64,000 bases of DNA from Maribacter aquimaris. GTDB taxonomy: Bacteria; Bacteroidota; Bacteroidia; Flavobacteriales; Flavobacteriaceae. This document shows, piece by piece, positions 44,984 through 53,359 of this stretch. The notes beneath the pieces are model-generated. The model ran no database searches. It was not told the origin of the DNA and saw only the letters and a list, made by a program, of their open reading frames with translations. The stretch spans positions 124,001 to 188,000 of the forward strand of contig NZ_JABTCF010000005.1 in assembly GCF_014596745.1 (NCBI RefSeq). The letters run 5' to 3'. Each line of letters begins with the position of its first letter. Position 1 is the stretch's first letter. The translations under genes and the position numbers were made by a program.

Positions 44984-45170
44984 GCGCTAATCGCATTTCG
45001 CCTATCGCTTTTCGCTGACCGCTTAGCGCAGAGCGCTTATTGTTAATTGCTCATTGATAATTGTACACTGCTTATCGCTGACCGCTATTCGCTTAGCGCA
45101 GAGCGCTCATTGTTCATTGTTCATTGCTAATTGCACATTGCCAATTGTTCATTGATAATTATACACTGCG
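44984..45170. repeat. imperfect direct repeat block (CGCTGACCGCT...GCGCAGAGCGCT...CATTG)
   Basis: Two related copies follow one another. Each holds CGCTGACCGCT, CGCTTAGCGCAGAGCGCT, several CATTGTT/CATTGCT/AATTGC units and a TTGATAATTxTACACTGC end. The second copy carries extra ATTGTTC units. Low-complexity, non-coding; reading frames through it are artefacts. Confidence 0.7.
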
Positions 45171-45264
45171 TACTGCGTACTGCTTACTGTTTACTGCTTA
45201 CTGTTTACTGCTTACTGTTTACTGTTTACTGTTTACTGTTTACTGTTTACTGTTTACTGTTTAC
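45171..45264. repeat. heptanucleotide tandem repeat, 13 copies of TACTGYK
   Basis: Thirteen full head-to-tail seven-base units (TACTGCG, TACTGCT or TACTGTT) plus a partial TAC. Variation is confined to the last two bases and becomes uniform TACTGTT toward queE. On the queE strand the array begins right at the stop codon: CCG TAA ACAGTAAACAGT. The array is prone to length change by slippage. It occupies the place of the queE terminator. Confidence 0.92.
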
Positions 45265-45893
45265 GGAATATTCAAATACTTATGGGTCTGCAAGGATACC
45301 TTCCATTTCGGATTTTTCATGACAAAATCGACGATCATAGGCATCACCTTGTCGCGTACACTCCATTCCGGTTGTAGATATAATATGCAATCCTTATTGA
45401 CCTTCGCTGCCTGTTCCTCGGCAAAAATAAAATCGTGCTTATTAAAAACGATGACCTTCAACTCATGCGCCTTTTCATAAATGACCCCAGTAGGTAATTT
45501 ATTCTTTTTTGGGGACAGACAGATCCAATCCCAAGTTCCACTAAGCGGATGGGCTCCGGAAGTCTCGATATGGGTCTTCACATTTTTCGCTTTCAGTGCT
45601 TTGGTCAAAGGCCCCATATCCCATGTCAGGGGTTCCCCTCCCGTTACAACGATCGTATCGGAATAGGTTACCGCTTTTTCAACAATACTGGTTATATCCG
45701 TCGGTGGATGCGTTTCGGCATTCCAACTTTCTTTCACATCACACCAATGACAACCCACATCACAACCCCCTACACGAATAAAATAAGCAGCCGTTCCTTT
45801 ATGGAAACCTTCTCCTTGTATGGTATAAAATTCCTCCATTAATGGAAGCATCAAACCCTTGTTGACCAATTCTAAAACCTCATCTTTCATCAT
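45261..45893 (-). CDS. queE: 7-carboxy-7-deazaguanine synthase
   Basis: 210 residues, a radical SAM enzyme that converts carboxytetrahydropterin to 7-carboxy-7-deazaguanine in queuosine/preQ0 synthesis. The cluster motif is Cys44-X3-Cys48-X2-Cys51 (CDVGCHWC), preceded by [10 protein letters not shown] and followed by VVTGGEP for SAM binding. HIETSG and LSPKKN are family-typical. Two ATGs in tandem (45893, 45890). Its TAA stop is made by the heptamer repeat. An exact -7 box lies four bases upstream of the ATG, suggesting a leaderless or nearly leaderless message. Divergent from the HerA-like gene. Confidence 0.95.
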   Translation of the reverse strand: MMKDEVLELVNKGLMLPLMEEFYTIQGEGFHKGTAAYFIRVGGCDVGCHWCDVKESWNAETHPPTDITSIVEKAVTYSDTIVVTGGEPLTWDMGPLTKALKAKNVKTHIETSGAHPLSGTWDWICLSPKKNKLPTGVIYEKAHELKVIVFNKHDFIFAEEQAAKVNKDCILYLQPEWSVRDKVMPMIVDFVMKNPKWKVSLQTHKYLNIP

Positions 45894-45897
45894 TGGG

Positions 45898-45905
45898 CAA
45901 AGATA
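45898..45905 (-). promoter_or_regulatory. -7 box TATCTTTG of queE
   Basis: Exact TAnnTTTG on the minus strand, four bases before the first queE ATG. No TTG at the usual -33 distance was found. If active, transcription would start at or next to the start codon. Confidence 0.45.
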
Positions 45906-45967
45906 CTACTTACCAATCGTTTTATTGTTGCCTAAAAATGCCCTATTTTTATCAAAAATTTGACCTT

Positions 45968-47473
45968 ATGAGCACCAAAGACGATTTCTTTGCACATATC
46001 GAAAAAGGATATACGACCAAAGGCGATTCAATTACCATGGGTGCTGCAATGCTCAATGGTGAAGCTGTCACCAACGCCCTAGTGAAAATTCCGCTGAAAA
46101 CCTTGAACCGTCATGGTTTGATTGCAGGGGCAACAGGAACAGGAAAGACAAAAACGCTCCAGGTACTCGCAGAGAATTTATCGGATAAGGGAATCCCCGT
46201 TTTACTTATGGATTTAAAGGGTGACCTTAGTGGACTCGCACAACCCAGTCCAGGACATCCTAAGATTGATGAACGACATGCCAAAATAGGCATTCCCTTT
46301 GAGCCCAAGAGCTTTCCCGTGGAAATACTGTCGCTTTCAGAACAGGATGGGGTGAAATTACGCGCCACGGTTTCTGAATTTGGTCCAACACTCCTATCGA
46401 GGATATTGGATCTAACAGAGACCCAGGAAGGTATTGTTGCCGTAGTATTCAAATATTGCGATGACAAAAAATTGCCGCTGTTGGATTTGAAGGATTTTAA
46501 AAAAGTGCTTCAATATGCCACAGGAACGGGTAAAAAAGAATTCGCCAAGGAATATGGGCGGATTTCAACAAGTTCAACAGGCACGATTTTACGTAAGATC
46601 ATTGAATTGGAACAACAAGGTGCCGATTTGTTCTTTGGGGAGAAATCCTTTGAGGTCGATGATCTCACACGCATCGATGAAAATGGAAGGGGATACATAA
46701 ACATCCTACGCTTAACGGATATACAGGATCGGCCCAAATTATTCTCAACCTTTATGTTGAGCCTCTTGGCTGAGATATATGCCACCTTTCCTGAACAGGG
46801 CGATAGTGATAGACCCGAACTTATATTGTTTATTGATGAGGCCCATTTGATTTTCAAGGAAGCCTCAAAAGCCCTATTGGATCAGATTGAAAGTATTGTA
46901 AAACTAATTCGCTCCAAAGGGATCGGGCTTTACTTTGTGACCCAAAACCCAACAGATGTCCCTAATGAGGTATTGGCACAATTGGGACTCAAGGTACAAC
47001 ACGCCTTACGTGCTTTTACGGCCAGAGACCGAAAGGCCATAAAACTGACTGCAGAGAACTATCCCATATCCGATTACTATGACACGAAGGAAGTCTTAAC
47101 ATCACTCGGAATCGGGGAAGCATTGATTTCGGCCCTGGATGAAAAAGGACGTCCCACCCCATTGGCCGCCACATTGCTTCGAGCCCCAATGAGCAGAATG
47201 GATATACTTACTGATAGCGAGTTGAATTCGGTCATTAAAAGTTCGGACTTGGTTGTTAAATACAACAAAGAAATCGATCGGGAAAGCGCCTATGAAATAC
47301 TGAATGAAAAAATAGAGAAAGCCGAAAAAGAGGCAGAAAAAGAACGAGAAAAACCAACAAGCAGAAGAACATCTACAAAAAGGAGCACACGACAGAACCC
47401 CATCATAAAGGTTTTGACCAGTGCCACTTTTATCCGTGGAGTCTTAGGAGTGTTAAAAAAGGTTATGAGTTAA
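45968..47473 (+). CDS. HerA-like helicase / DUF853 family ATPase
   Basis: 501 residues. Walker A GATGTGKT at 54-61, a Walker B LILFIDEAH near 300, and TQNPTDVPNEVLAQLG (sensor) mark the HerA/FtsK-like DUF853 group. The C-terminus is a charged coiled coil (EKIEKAEKEAEKEREK) and a basic tail. Such ATPases pump DNA or protein as rings; the exact process here is unknown. Start ATG 45968 (MSTKDDFFAHIEKGY) matches the family start; ATG 45938 or TTG 45893 would add 10 to 25 residues. The next lipoprotein gene begins four bases after its stop. Confidence 0.9.
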   Translation: MSTKDDFFAHIEKGYTTKGDSITMGAAMLNGEAVTNALVKIPLKTLNRHGLIAGATGTGKTKTLQVLAENLSDKGIPVLLMDLKGDLSGLAQPSPGHPKIDERHAKIGIPFEPKSFPVEILSLSEQDGVKLRATVSEFGPTLLSRILDLTETQEGIVAVVFKYCDDKKLPLLDLKDFKKVLQYATGTGKKEFAKEYGRISTSSTGTILRKIIELEQQGADLFFGEKSFEVDDLTRIDENGRGYINILRLTDIQDRPKLFSTFMLSLLAEIYATFPEQGDSDRPELILFIDEAHLIFKEASKALLDQIESIVKLIRSKGIGLYFVTQNPTDVPNEVLAQLGLKVQHALRAFTARDRKAIKLTAENYPISDYYDTKEVLTSLGIGEALISALDEKGRPTPLAATLLRAPMSRMDILTDSELNSVIKSSDLVVKYNKEIDRESAYEILNEKIEKAEKEAEKEREKPTSRRTSTKRSTRQNPIIKVLTSATFIRGVLGVLKKVMS

Positions 47474-47477
47474 AAAA

Positions 47478-48032
47478 ATGAAAAAGTTATCTGTAGTAAT
47501 TGGCATCTGTGTCCTTGCCGTAGTCGTGCAATGCCAAAAAGAAAAAGACACAAGCTTCATCATTACCAACCACAATGTGGGCAAACTTGAAAGAATTAGT
47601 TTAATCCGTGATTTGGATCTTATTTATGATGGGGATTCCATCGTCAGGGACACCATGCAATTAGCCTCCGGCCTTGGGGCCAGAAGCATCAAAATCTACG
47701 AAAAGGGAGGGAGCCATTTATTGACCCTGACCCCAAGTTCGGATAGTATTCCGAAAATCCAGAATGTACGGATCAACGATCCACGATTTGAGACTGAGAA
47801 AGGTATAGGCCTGAACAGTACGTTTAAGGATATCAAGGAAAAATATACGATTCAAAAAATCGTGACCTCTTTAAACAATATCATCATTTTCGTAAAAGAC
47901 AGTGATGTCTATTTCACCATAGACAAGAGTCAATTGCCCGAAAGCCTACGCTATGTATCGAGCCCTAATATTGAACCTGTACAAGTGCCTGATGGGGCTA
48001 AGATAAAATATTTAATGATTGCCTGGGACTAA
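47478..48032 (+). CDS. uncharacterised lipoprotein (DUF1131-like size)
   Basis: 184 residues with a lipoprotein signal ending at Cys19 (VVQC). The body is beta-rich with repeated short strands and includes RINDPRFETEKGIGLNSTFKDIK. A gate-like GIGLNSTF motif is common to small outer-membrane lipoproteins that report ligand state, but I do not recognise a family. Four bases after the HerA-like gene, so probably cotranscribed with it. Confidence 0.7.
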   Translation: MKKLSVVIGICVLAVVVQCQKEKDTSFIITNHNVGKLERISLIRDLDLIYDGDSIVRDTMQLASGLGARSIKIYEKGGSHLLTLTPSSDSIPKIQNVRINDPRFETEKGIGLNSTFKDIKEKYTIQKIVTSLNNIIIFVKDSDVYFTIDKSQLPESLRYVSSPNIEPVQVPDGAKIKYLMIAWD

Positions 48033-48082
48033 CAGACTCTTACTAAGAGTTTTACAAGATACCCCTAAATCCCTCAAAATAA

Positions 48083-48922
48083 ATGCGCAAATATCTAAAT
48101 AAATATCTTCCCCTTTTTTACGGTGCCTATTTTAACACCTTATCCTACTTCTCCACAAAAAAAGCCGCTGAAAAGGCTTTTTTCTTATTTTGTACCCCAA
48201 GAAAAGGTAAGGTCCGTGAAGATCAGCAGGATTTTTTAGAGGAAGCCAAGAGCGAAAGGATCAAAACGAATGGCGTAGAACTCCAAACCTATCAATGGAA
48301 GGGCAATAAAGAGTCGGTTCTGCTTATCCACGGATGGGAAAGTAATGTGTATCGATGGAGAAATTTAATTTCATACTTAAAGAAAGAAGGCTTTAATATC
48401 ATTGCATTTGATGGTCCTGCCCAAGGATATTCAACCGGCAAAGTATTGAATGTACCCTTGTATACCGAATGCACGCAAGCTATTGTTGACCAATTTAAAC
48501 CAAAGTACGTTATTGGACATTCCATGGGCGGTATGACGACCTTATACCACCAAGAAAAATACCCCAATGACACCATAGAAAAGATAGTTACCATCGGGGC
48601 TCCTTCCGATTTGGAAGACATTATGGACCATTACCAAAGACTACTGAGGTTCAATGATACGGTATATGTAGGTTTGGATGAGTACCTTCAGGATAATTAC
48701 GGATTTGGAATCCGTGACTTTTCCACTTCAAAATTTAAAGGCCATTTATCAAAAAAGGGGCTGGTTATCCATGATAAGGAAGACCCGATCGCACCTTTTA
48801 TCGCTTCGGAAAAAGTGCATGCCAAATGGAAGAATAGTGATCTGTATGTAACCCATGGCTTAGGACATAGTATGCATCAGGACAAGGTAAACCTAAAAAT
48901 CATGGATTTTTTAAAGTCCTAG
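48083..48922 (+). CDS. alpha/beta hydrolase
   Basis: 279 residues. HGWESN (83-88) is the oxyanion strand-turn, GHSMGGM (Ser147) the nucleophile elbow, HDKEDPIAP the acid position and HGLGHS the catalytic histidine. No signal peptide, although the N-terminal 50 residues are moderately hydrophobic. Esterase or lipase-like; substrate unknown. Start at ATG 48083. Confidence 0.9.
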   Translation: MRKYLNKYLPLFYGAYFNTLSYFSTKKAAEKAFFLFCTPRKGKVREDQQDFLEEAKSERIKTNGVELQTYQWKGNKESVLLIHGWESNVYRWRNLISYLKKEGFNIIAFDGPAQGYSTGKVLNVPLYTECTQAIVDQFKPKYVIGHSMGGMTTLYHQEKYPNDTIEKIVTIGAPSDLEDIMDHYQRLLRFNDTVYVGLDEYLQDNYGFGIRDFSTSKFKGHLSKKGLVIHDKEDPIAPFIASEKVHAKWKNSDLYVTHGLGHSMHQDKVNLKIMDFLKS

Positions 48923-48990
48923 AAAAAAGGTAGTTTTAATCTTATGATGATCCTTCAAAAGGAATCCCATTAAAGCCAAAACTTTTGCTC

Positions 48991-49413
48991 ATGCACGATA
49001 TAGCTCCTTTCCACATTGCCATCCCCGTCCACAATTTGGCCGAATGCCGTAAATTTTACGGTGAAGTATTGAATTGTAAGGAAGGACGCAGCAGTGAACA
49101 CTGGGTAGATTTCAATCTTTTTGGCCACCAATTGGTCATTCACTATAAACCTAAATCCGAAGCCGTATTACATACGAATGCCGTAGACGGGAAGAATGTC
49201 CCTGTCCCCCATTATGGCGTAGTCTTACCTTGGGAAACTTTTGAAAGCTTTGCCAAGGATTTAAAATCCAAAGGGGTGGAATTTGTTATTGAACCCTATA
49301 TACGGTTTAAGGGACTTCCTGGGGAACAGGCCACCCTATTCTTTTTAGATCCGGCCGGAAATGCATTGGAATTCAAGGCCTTTAAGGATACGGGGCAATT
49401 GTTCGCTAAATAA
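48991..49413 (+). CDS. VOC superfamily (glyoxalase/dioxygenase-fold) protein
   Basis: 140 residues with two beta-alpha-beta-beta-beta modules. [22 protein letters not shown] opens the first, with a His metal ligand; [14 protein letters not shown] closes the second, with a Glu ligand. The likely metal site is His, His and Glu, as in glyoxalase I-like or dioxygenase-like enzymes. Start ATG 48991; a TTG two codons earlier is less likely. Confidence 0.88.
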   Translation: MHDIAPFHIAIPVHNLAECRKFYGEVLNCKEGRSSEHWVDFNLFGHQLVIHYKPKSEAVLHTNAVDGKNVPVPHYGVVLPWETFESFAKDLKSKGVEFVIEPYIRFKGLPGEQATLFFLDPAGNALEFKAFKDTGQLFAK

Positions 49414-49481
49414 CCGAGTCTTATCCAATTACAAATGAGTCATTTACCCCTTATTTATCCCAGTATAAATACCCAAAGAAA

Positions 49482-49670
49482 TCATTGTTTCTTTTTTTTC
49501 GATTTCTCCCTAAACCAAATAAATACCCCATATAAGAGACCAAAGACCATGCCCTCCAAGATTTCCCTAATAACAATGGCCTGTGAATAATCCTTTTCAA
49601 GGACCAGCGATATAACCACATAAAGCAAGATTGCCGCAAATACCTGTACCAATAATCTTTTCTTGTTCAT
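49482..49670 (-). CDS. small membrane protein (62 residues, two membrane helices)
   Basis: MNKKRLLVQVFAAILLY and GMVFGLLYGVFIWF give two hydrophobic helices with a basic start and a KSKKKKQ tail. Unknown function. It starts nine bases after the stop of the esterase gene, so it is the last cistron of that operon. An overlapping minus frame (49451-49639) is a shadow. Confidence 0.65.
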   Translation of the reverse strand: MNKKRLLVQVFAAILLYVVISLVLEKDYSQAIVIREILEGMVFGLLYGVFIWFREKSKKKKQ

Positions 49671-49679
49671 AGTACCGAA

Positions 49680-50549
49680 TTAATATTGATGGAATGCCTG
49701 TGATACAAACTCCAATACCGCGGGTAAGGATTCCCGCCAATACGTCCAACTATGATGCCCTTCCCTTACCCGATACTCATGGGGAATCTCTTTCTTTCGC
49801 ATAGCGATATGCATCAAACTATTTCCTTCGTAGAGGAAATCATCATCCCCACAATCTATATACCAACGAACGGACTTTATATCCGCAACGGGGACACTTT
49901 CCATTAGGTTCAAGGCATTGTGTTTTTTGTAATACGCAACGACTTCCCCATCGGTGTATTCTTCTGAGATGACAGCATACCGTTTTCTTTGCTCCTCCAT
50001 GGTCAAAGGACCGACATAAGCACTCAAGGGACAAGCCGAGGAAAACAGTTCTGGGTGATGCAGGGCATACATAAAAGAACCACCTCCCCCCATTGAAAGT
50101 CCGGCTACGGCCCGATATCTTTTCTCTCCCTTTATCCTATATTTCCCCTCAACGTAAGGCATGAGTTCCTCAAAAAAGAAATCCTCATAACGCCAATCCG
50201 CACCTTGGTTAAAATACCCCCTTTTACCGGTATTGGCATCTGGCATAACAATAATCATGGGCGTGGCCGTACCGTCTTTTATGGCGTTATCGGTAATACG
50301 CAATAGCTCACCGAACTGCACCCACCCCGTTTGATCGTCCCCTGCACCATGCAATAAGTACAATACCGGATAACTGCGTTCCGAGGTTTGATAGTCCGGA
50401 GGTAAATAAACGGCATATTTCCGTTCACTTTTTAAGATTTTACTGTCCATGGTAAGGTTGTCGTATACTTTTCCCGATTGCGCGTTACTACAGAGGATGC
50501 CCACCAAAATAAAAAAGGGTGCTATTAGATTTTTTTTGATTCCTAACAT
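49680..50549 (-). CDS. secreted esterase D/feruloyl-esterase-like hydrolase
   Basis: 289 residues with a signal peptide (ending CSNAQ). YPVLYLLHGAGDD is the oxyanion region, VAGLSMGGGGSFMYA the nucleophile Ser, GDDDFLYEG the Asp and EGHHSWTYWRE the His. This is the esterase D/Fes-like family that removes acyl or feruloyl groups from sugars. It starts at ATG 50549 (TTG 50579 rejected). Another esterase-like lipoprotein is encoded close by (51281-53011). Confidence 0.9.
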   Translation of the reverse strand: MLGIKKNLIAPFFILVGILCSNAQSGKVYDNLTMDSKILKSERKYAVYLPPDYQTSERSYPVLYLLHGAGDDQTGWVQFGELLRITDNAIKDGTATPMIIVMPDANTGKRGYFNQGADWRYEDFFFEELMPYVEGKYRIKGEKRYRAVAGLSMGGGGSFMYALHHPELFSSACPLSAYVGPLTMEEQRKRYAVISEEYTDGEVVAYYKKHNALNLMESVPVADIKSVRWYIDCGDDDFLYEGNSLMHIAMRKKEIPHEYRVREGHHSWTYWRESLPAVLEFVSQAFHQY

Positions 50550-50653
50550 GGTATGGTTGTTTAAAATAAGCGCATACAAGATAAGGAAATGCAGTTAAAA
50601 TGCACCCCTAAAACGCAACCAACAATGCACAAACGGATAAACGCCCCAGTACT

Positions 50654-51277
50654 TCAACCGATGATCAAACCCCGCCTTCTGATCCAAAGGTAGGCGAATA
50701 CCATATTGGGCACCCAACACAACCAGGCCACCAACCGGTAGGCTACAACATAATCATCAAAAACGAAATGTAAAAGAGGCAACCAAATACGAAGGGTAAC
50801 AGCAGCAAAGGTCGCTGCATAGCTATAGATCATAAGCCCTTTGTGTAGCTCCATATCCTTATTTCTAACGGCACGATATGCATTTACAGTCGTTAGCACC
50901 CAAATAATTGCCAAACCCATAAAACCCAAGGTACTTATCCACCCTCCCGTCGCATAAAGCGAAATATAACCAGCACATACCCCACTGACCAAAACAGAGA
51001 CAACATAGAGCTTTCCAATACTCCTGTGCAACCTCATATAGGTGTTCCTGATCTTTTCACTGAATTGTATCCATCCTATCAACAGGGCCACCCCGCCAAA
51101 AACAATATGTCCATAGAATCCAATATTCCAAAAAGTATTGTTCAGTAATTGTTCGCCCTTAGCCGGCAAAAGTCCAAAATCCCTTCCTATGACAAAATAC
51201 AATATGGGATACAACCCAATACTCACGGCCATAACCACGAAAACTCCCCATGCGACGCTATTCGACTTGTTTTTCAT
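50654..51277 (-). CDS. DUF2306 membrane protein
   Basis: 207 residues with about six membrane helices. HRSIGKLYV and ELHKGLMIYSYAA hold conserved histidines typical of DUF2306 proteins, which may bind haem or act in electron transfer; the function is unproven. It begins three bases after the stop of the esterase-like lipoprotein gene, so they form one operon. Confidence 0.85.
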   Translation of the reverse strand: MKNKSNSVAWGVFVVMAVSIGLYPILYFVIGRDFGLLPAKGEQLLNNTFWNIGFYGHIVFGGVALLIGWIQFSEKIRNTYMRLHRSIGKLYVVSVLVSGVCAGYISLYATGGWISTLGFMGLAIIWVLTTVNAYRAVRNKDMELHKGLMIYSYAATFAAVTLRIWLPLLHFVFDDYVVAYRLVAWLCWVPNMVFAYLWIRRRGLIIG

Positions 51278-51280
51278 ATG

Positions 51281-53011
51281 CTATTGATAACGCCAAGAAG
51301 TCAAATCAGCACCTTTGGGCGCACTTTCTGCAATGCGTTTCATGATTTTCGGAACATACATGGTATTATACCGCATACGACTTATGGCATTGGGTTGGCT
51401 AGGATCCCCATTCCAGCAATGTTCCGCCTTATCACCATAGGCTACTTCCCCACCATAATAAGGTTCCGTGGTGCTTTCCAGAAAATCTTCCATAAGATAT
51501 ACGGCGTTATTGAGATAGTAGTTATCCATGTCCCCACAATAAATATGGATCTTGCCTTTTAGGTGCTCTCCCAATTTGTCCCAATCGCGTTCCAAAATAT
51601 GCCGCAGGTCATAATTCTGTTTCCAATATTCCGCTACCTGATGATCAATATCACCGGACATTTTATCCCAAAGGCGCACAGGATAACCATCTTCCCCTTG
51701 GGGTGAATAGGTAGCTTCCCAAATATCCCATTGTTGTCCCGATCGGGATTTATCCCCCAAGACCAATTCCAAGTGATTTCCTTGGCGTAATGTGGATTGG
51801 ATTTGCCCTAGATAGTTCCGATGTGATGGCACCTCCAATTTTTTGTGTTCACTATCATAATAATACGCATTATCATCCTCATAGATATTGGTTAGGCAAT
51901 AGGCCCTGAAATCAATAGGGTCAGGACAAGCCGCAAAACAACCATTATATTCATCCGGATATTTGACCTGTACGGCCAAGGCTTCCCAACCTCCCGTAGA
52001 GCCTCCATATAAAAAACGGGACCAACCTTCCCCCATACCGCGAAATTGCCTTTCGATCTCCGGTATCAACTCATAGGTAATCGCATCGCCATAAGGACCC
52101 TGACTTGCCGAATTTACGGCATAGGAATCATCATAATAAGGTGTTGGATGCTGTATCTCTACAATCAAGAAGCGTGGAAAATCAGGTTCGTTCCATCGTT
52201 TATAAAAATCATAGGACTCTTGGGCCTGTACAATATTATAACCTTCCATATCAAAGCGTGCTGAATATTCGGGCTTCATATTGGGATCGGGTGGTGTGGT
52301 ACTGAAACCCCCAAAATCTGAGGGGAAATGCCCATGAAAAACCATTAAAGGATATTTGGCCTCTGGATGCTCATTAAAACCTTTGGGCAACAATACATGG
52401 GCGCCCAAATAGACATCCCTGCCCCAAAATTCAGACAGTTTTTCCGATTTCACCTTGATATGCTTCACCCATTCGGTATCCGCGGGTTCTTCAATAGGCG
52501 GAATAACCTCATCCATAACCACACGTACATCCTGAATGCCTTTTTCCGTTACCGTAATCTTAAAAGGTTTGCTGTATAGATTCCCGGGGGACTTGTTCCA
52601 TTGTTGGCCTTCACCATTGTCCATGGGCAATTTTACGGTATGGCCCGTCGAAAGATCAAAGGTTTCATACACATGCAACAGGGCCTGTACATTGTACTCC
52701 CCTGGGGGCACCTCAGCCAAACTCGCATAGGGATATCCAAAAACAGCATCGTCAAAAACCATGTTCTCCCCTGCTGACATTCCTTCCACGTTCATTCCAA
52801 AAATCAATTGGGTATCGAGTCCGTCATTGATTTGGAAACGGGGTTCCTTTTCATCGTTATTGGAAAGCATCAATAACAAACGGCCATCCAATTTTTGATC
52901 ATTTAAGGCTTCATCAAAGGAAACGGCAATTTGACAGTTGTTCTTAGGATCGTTTTCACATCCCAATAAACAAAAGAGTAAGAGAAAGGATAAAGGTATC
53001 GGGTTTTTCAT
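51281..53011 (-). CDS. lipoprotein with alpha/beta-hydrolase (esterase-like) domain
   Basis: 576 residues, lipoprotein signal (Cys18). An N-terminal beta-rich domain (about 25-165) precedes an alpha/beta-hydrolase domain. YPLMVFHGHFPSD is the oxyanion turn, YGGSTGGWEAL the nucleophile (Gly-X-Ser-X-Gly), GDMDNYYLNNAV the acid region and AEHCWN the probable histidine. It is related to esterase D-like enzymes but larger, with an insertion (about 390-470). Likely a surface esterase acting on a sugar ester. First gene of an operon with the DUF2306 protein. Confidence 0.8.
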   Translation of the reverse strand: MKNPIPLSFLLLFCLLGCENDPKNNCQIAVSFDEALNDQKLDGRLLLMLSNNDEKEPRFQINDGLDTQLIFGMNVEGMSAGENMVFDDAVFGYPYASLAEVPPGEYNVQALLHVYETFDLSTGHTVKLPMDNGEGQQWNKSPGNLYSKPFKITVTEKGIQDVRVVMDEVIPPIEEPADTEWVKHIKVKSEKLSEFWGRDVYLGAHVLLPKGFNEHPEAKYPLMVFHGHFPSDFGGFSTTPPDPNMKPEYSARFDMEGYNIVQAQESYDFYKRWNEPDFPRFLIVEIQHPTPYYDDSYAVNSASQGPYGDAITYELIPEIERQFRGMGEGWSRFLYGGSTGGWEALAVQVKYPDEYNGCFAACPDPIDFRAYCLTNIYEDDNAYYYDSEHKKLEVPSHRNYLGQIQSTLRQGNHLELVLGDKSRSGQQWDIWEATYSPQGEDGYPVRLWDKMSGDIDHQVAEYWKQNYDLRHILERDWDKLGEHLKGKIHIYCGDMDNYYLNNAVYLMEDFLESTTEPYYGGEVAYGDKAEHCWNGDPSQPNAISRMRYNTMYVPKIMKRIAESAPKGADLTSWRYQ

Positions 53012-53030
53012 ATTTCAGGTTGATTTTCAA

Positions 53031-53063
53031 CAAAAGGTACTGAATTAAGGTCAATCAATCAAA
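53031..53063 (-). promoter_or_regulatory. promoter of the esterase-like lipoprotein operon
   Basis: On the minus strand TTTG (53060-53063) and TACCTTTTG (53031-53039) are separated by 20 bases, close to the -33/-7 arrangement. The -7 box carries one extra T compared with TAnnTTTG. The leader to ATG 53011 is about 15 bases. Confidence 0.35.
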
Positions 53064-53153
53064 CCTTCCTACAGAAGGCGGGTAACAATTCGCCAATTCT
53101 TTCGTTATGCAATAACATAAATCTTGTAATTAAACCTACTAAAATTACTCCTT

Positions 53154-53294
53154 ATGAAAAAGATATTACTCGTGGGACTCATCCTTTCAGGTATCATTGG
53201 AATGAGCAGTTGCGACTACGATGACAGCAATGACCTAGATGTGCTGACACCCAATGATAGCACAGCTACGGGAATCATTCAAGAGAATCCATAA
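53154..53294 (+). CDS. 46-residue lipoprotein
   Basis: MKKILLVGLILSGIIGMSSC is a clear lipoprotein signal (Cys20), followed by a 26-residue acidic tail (DYDDSNDLDVLTPND). No domain. A terminator hairpin starts six bases after its TAA. The mature part would be a short acylated acidic tail on the inner or outer membrane. Function unknown; it is too short for routine calls, but the signal peptide is convincing. Confidence 0.7.
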   Translation: MKKILLVGLILSGIIGMSSCDYDDSNDLDVLTPNDSTATGIIQENP

Positions 53295-53300
53295 TACTAA

Positions 53301-53329
53301 AAAACCCCAATTTCAACAATTGGGGTTTT
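53301..53329. terminator. bidirectional terminator between small lipoprotein and M13 peptidase genes
   Basis: AAAACCCCAATT (53301-53312) pairs perfectly with AATTGGGGTTTT (53318-53329), loop TCAAC. A and T runs on both sides let it end both convergent genes. Confidence 0.9.
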
Positions 53330-53359
53330 CTTACACTACGAATTATTTATAGGTATTCC

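Noticed and set aside
45171-45264. Possible CRISPR array
   Set aside because: Units are seven bases head to tail with no spacers, and no cas genes are present. The array at 1951-2130 is likewise a direct tandem array without unique spacers.
45124-45480. Plus-strand frames with Leu-Leu-Phe-Thr-Val-Tyr-Cys repeats
   Set aside because: They are translations of the heptamer repeat and of DNA antisense to queE.
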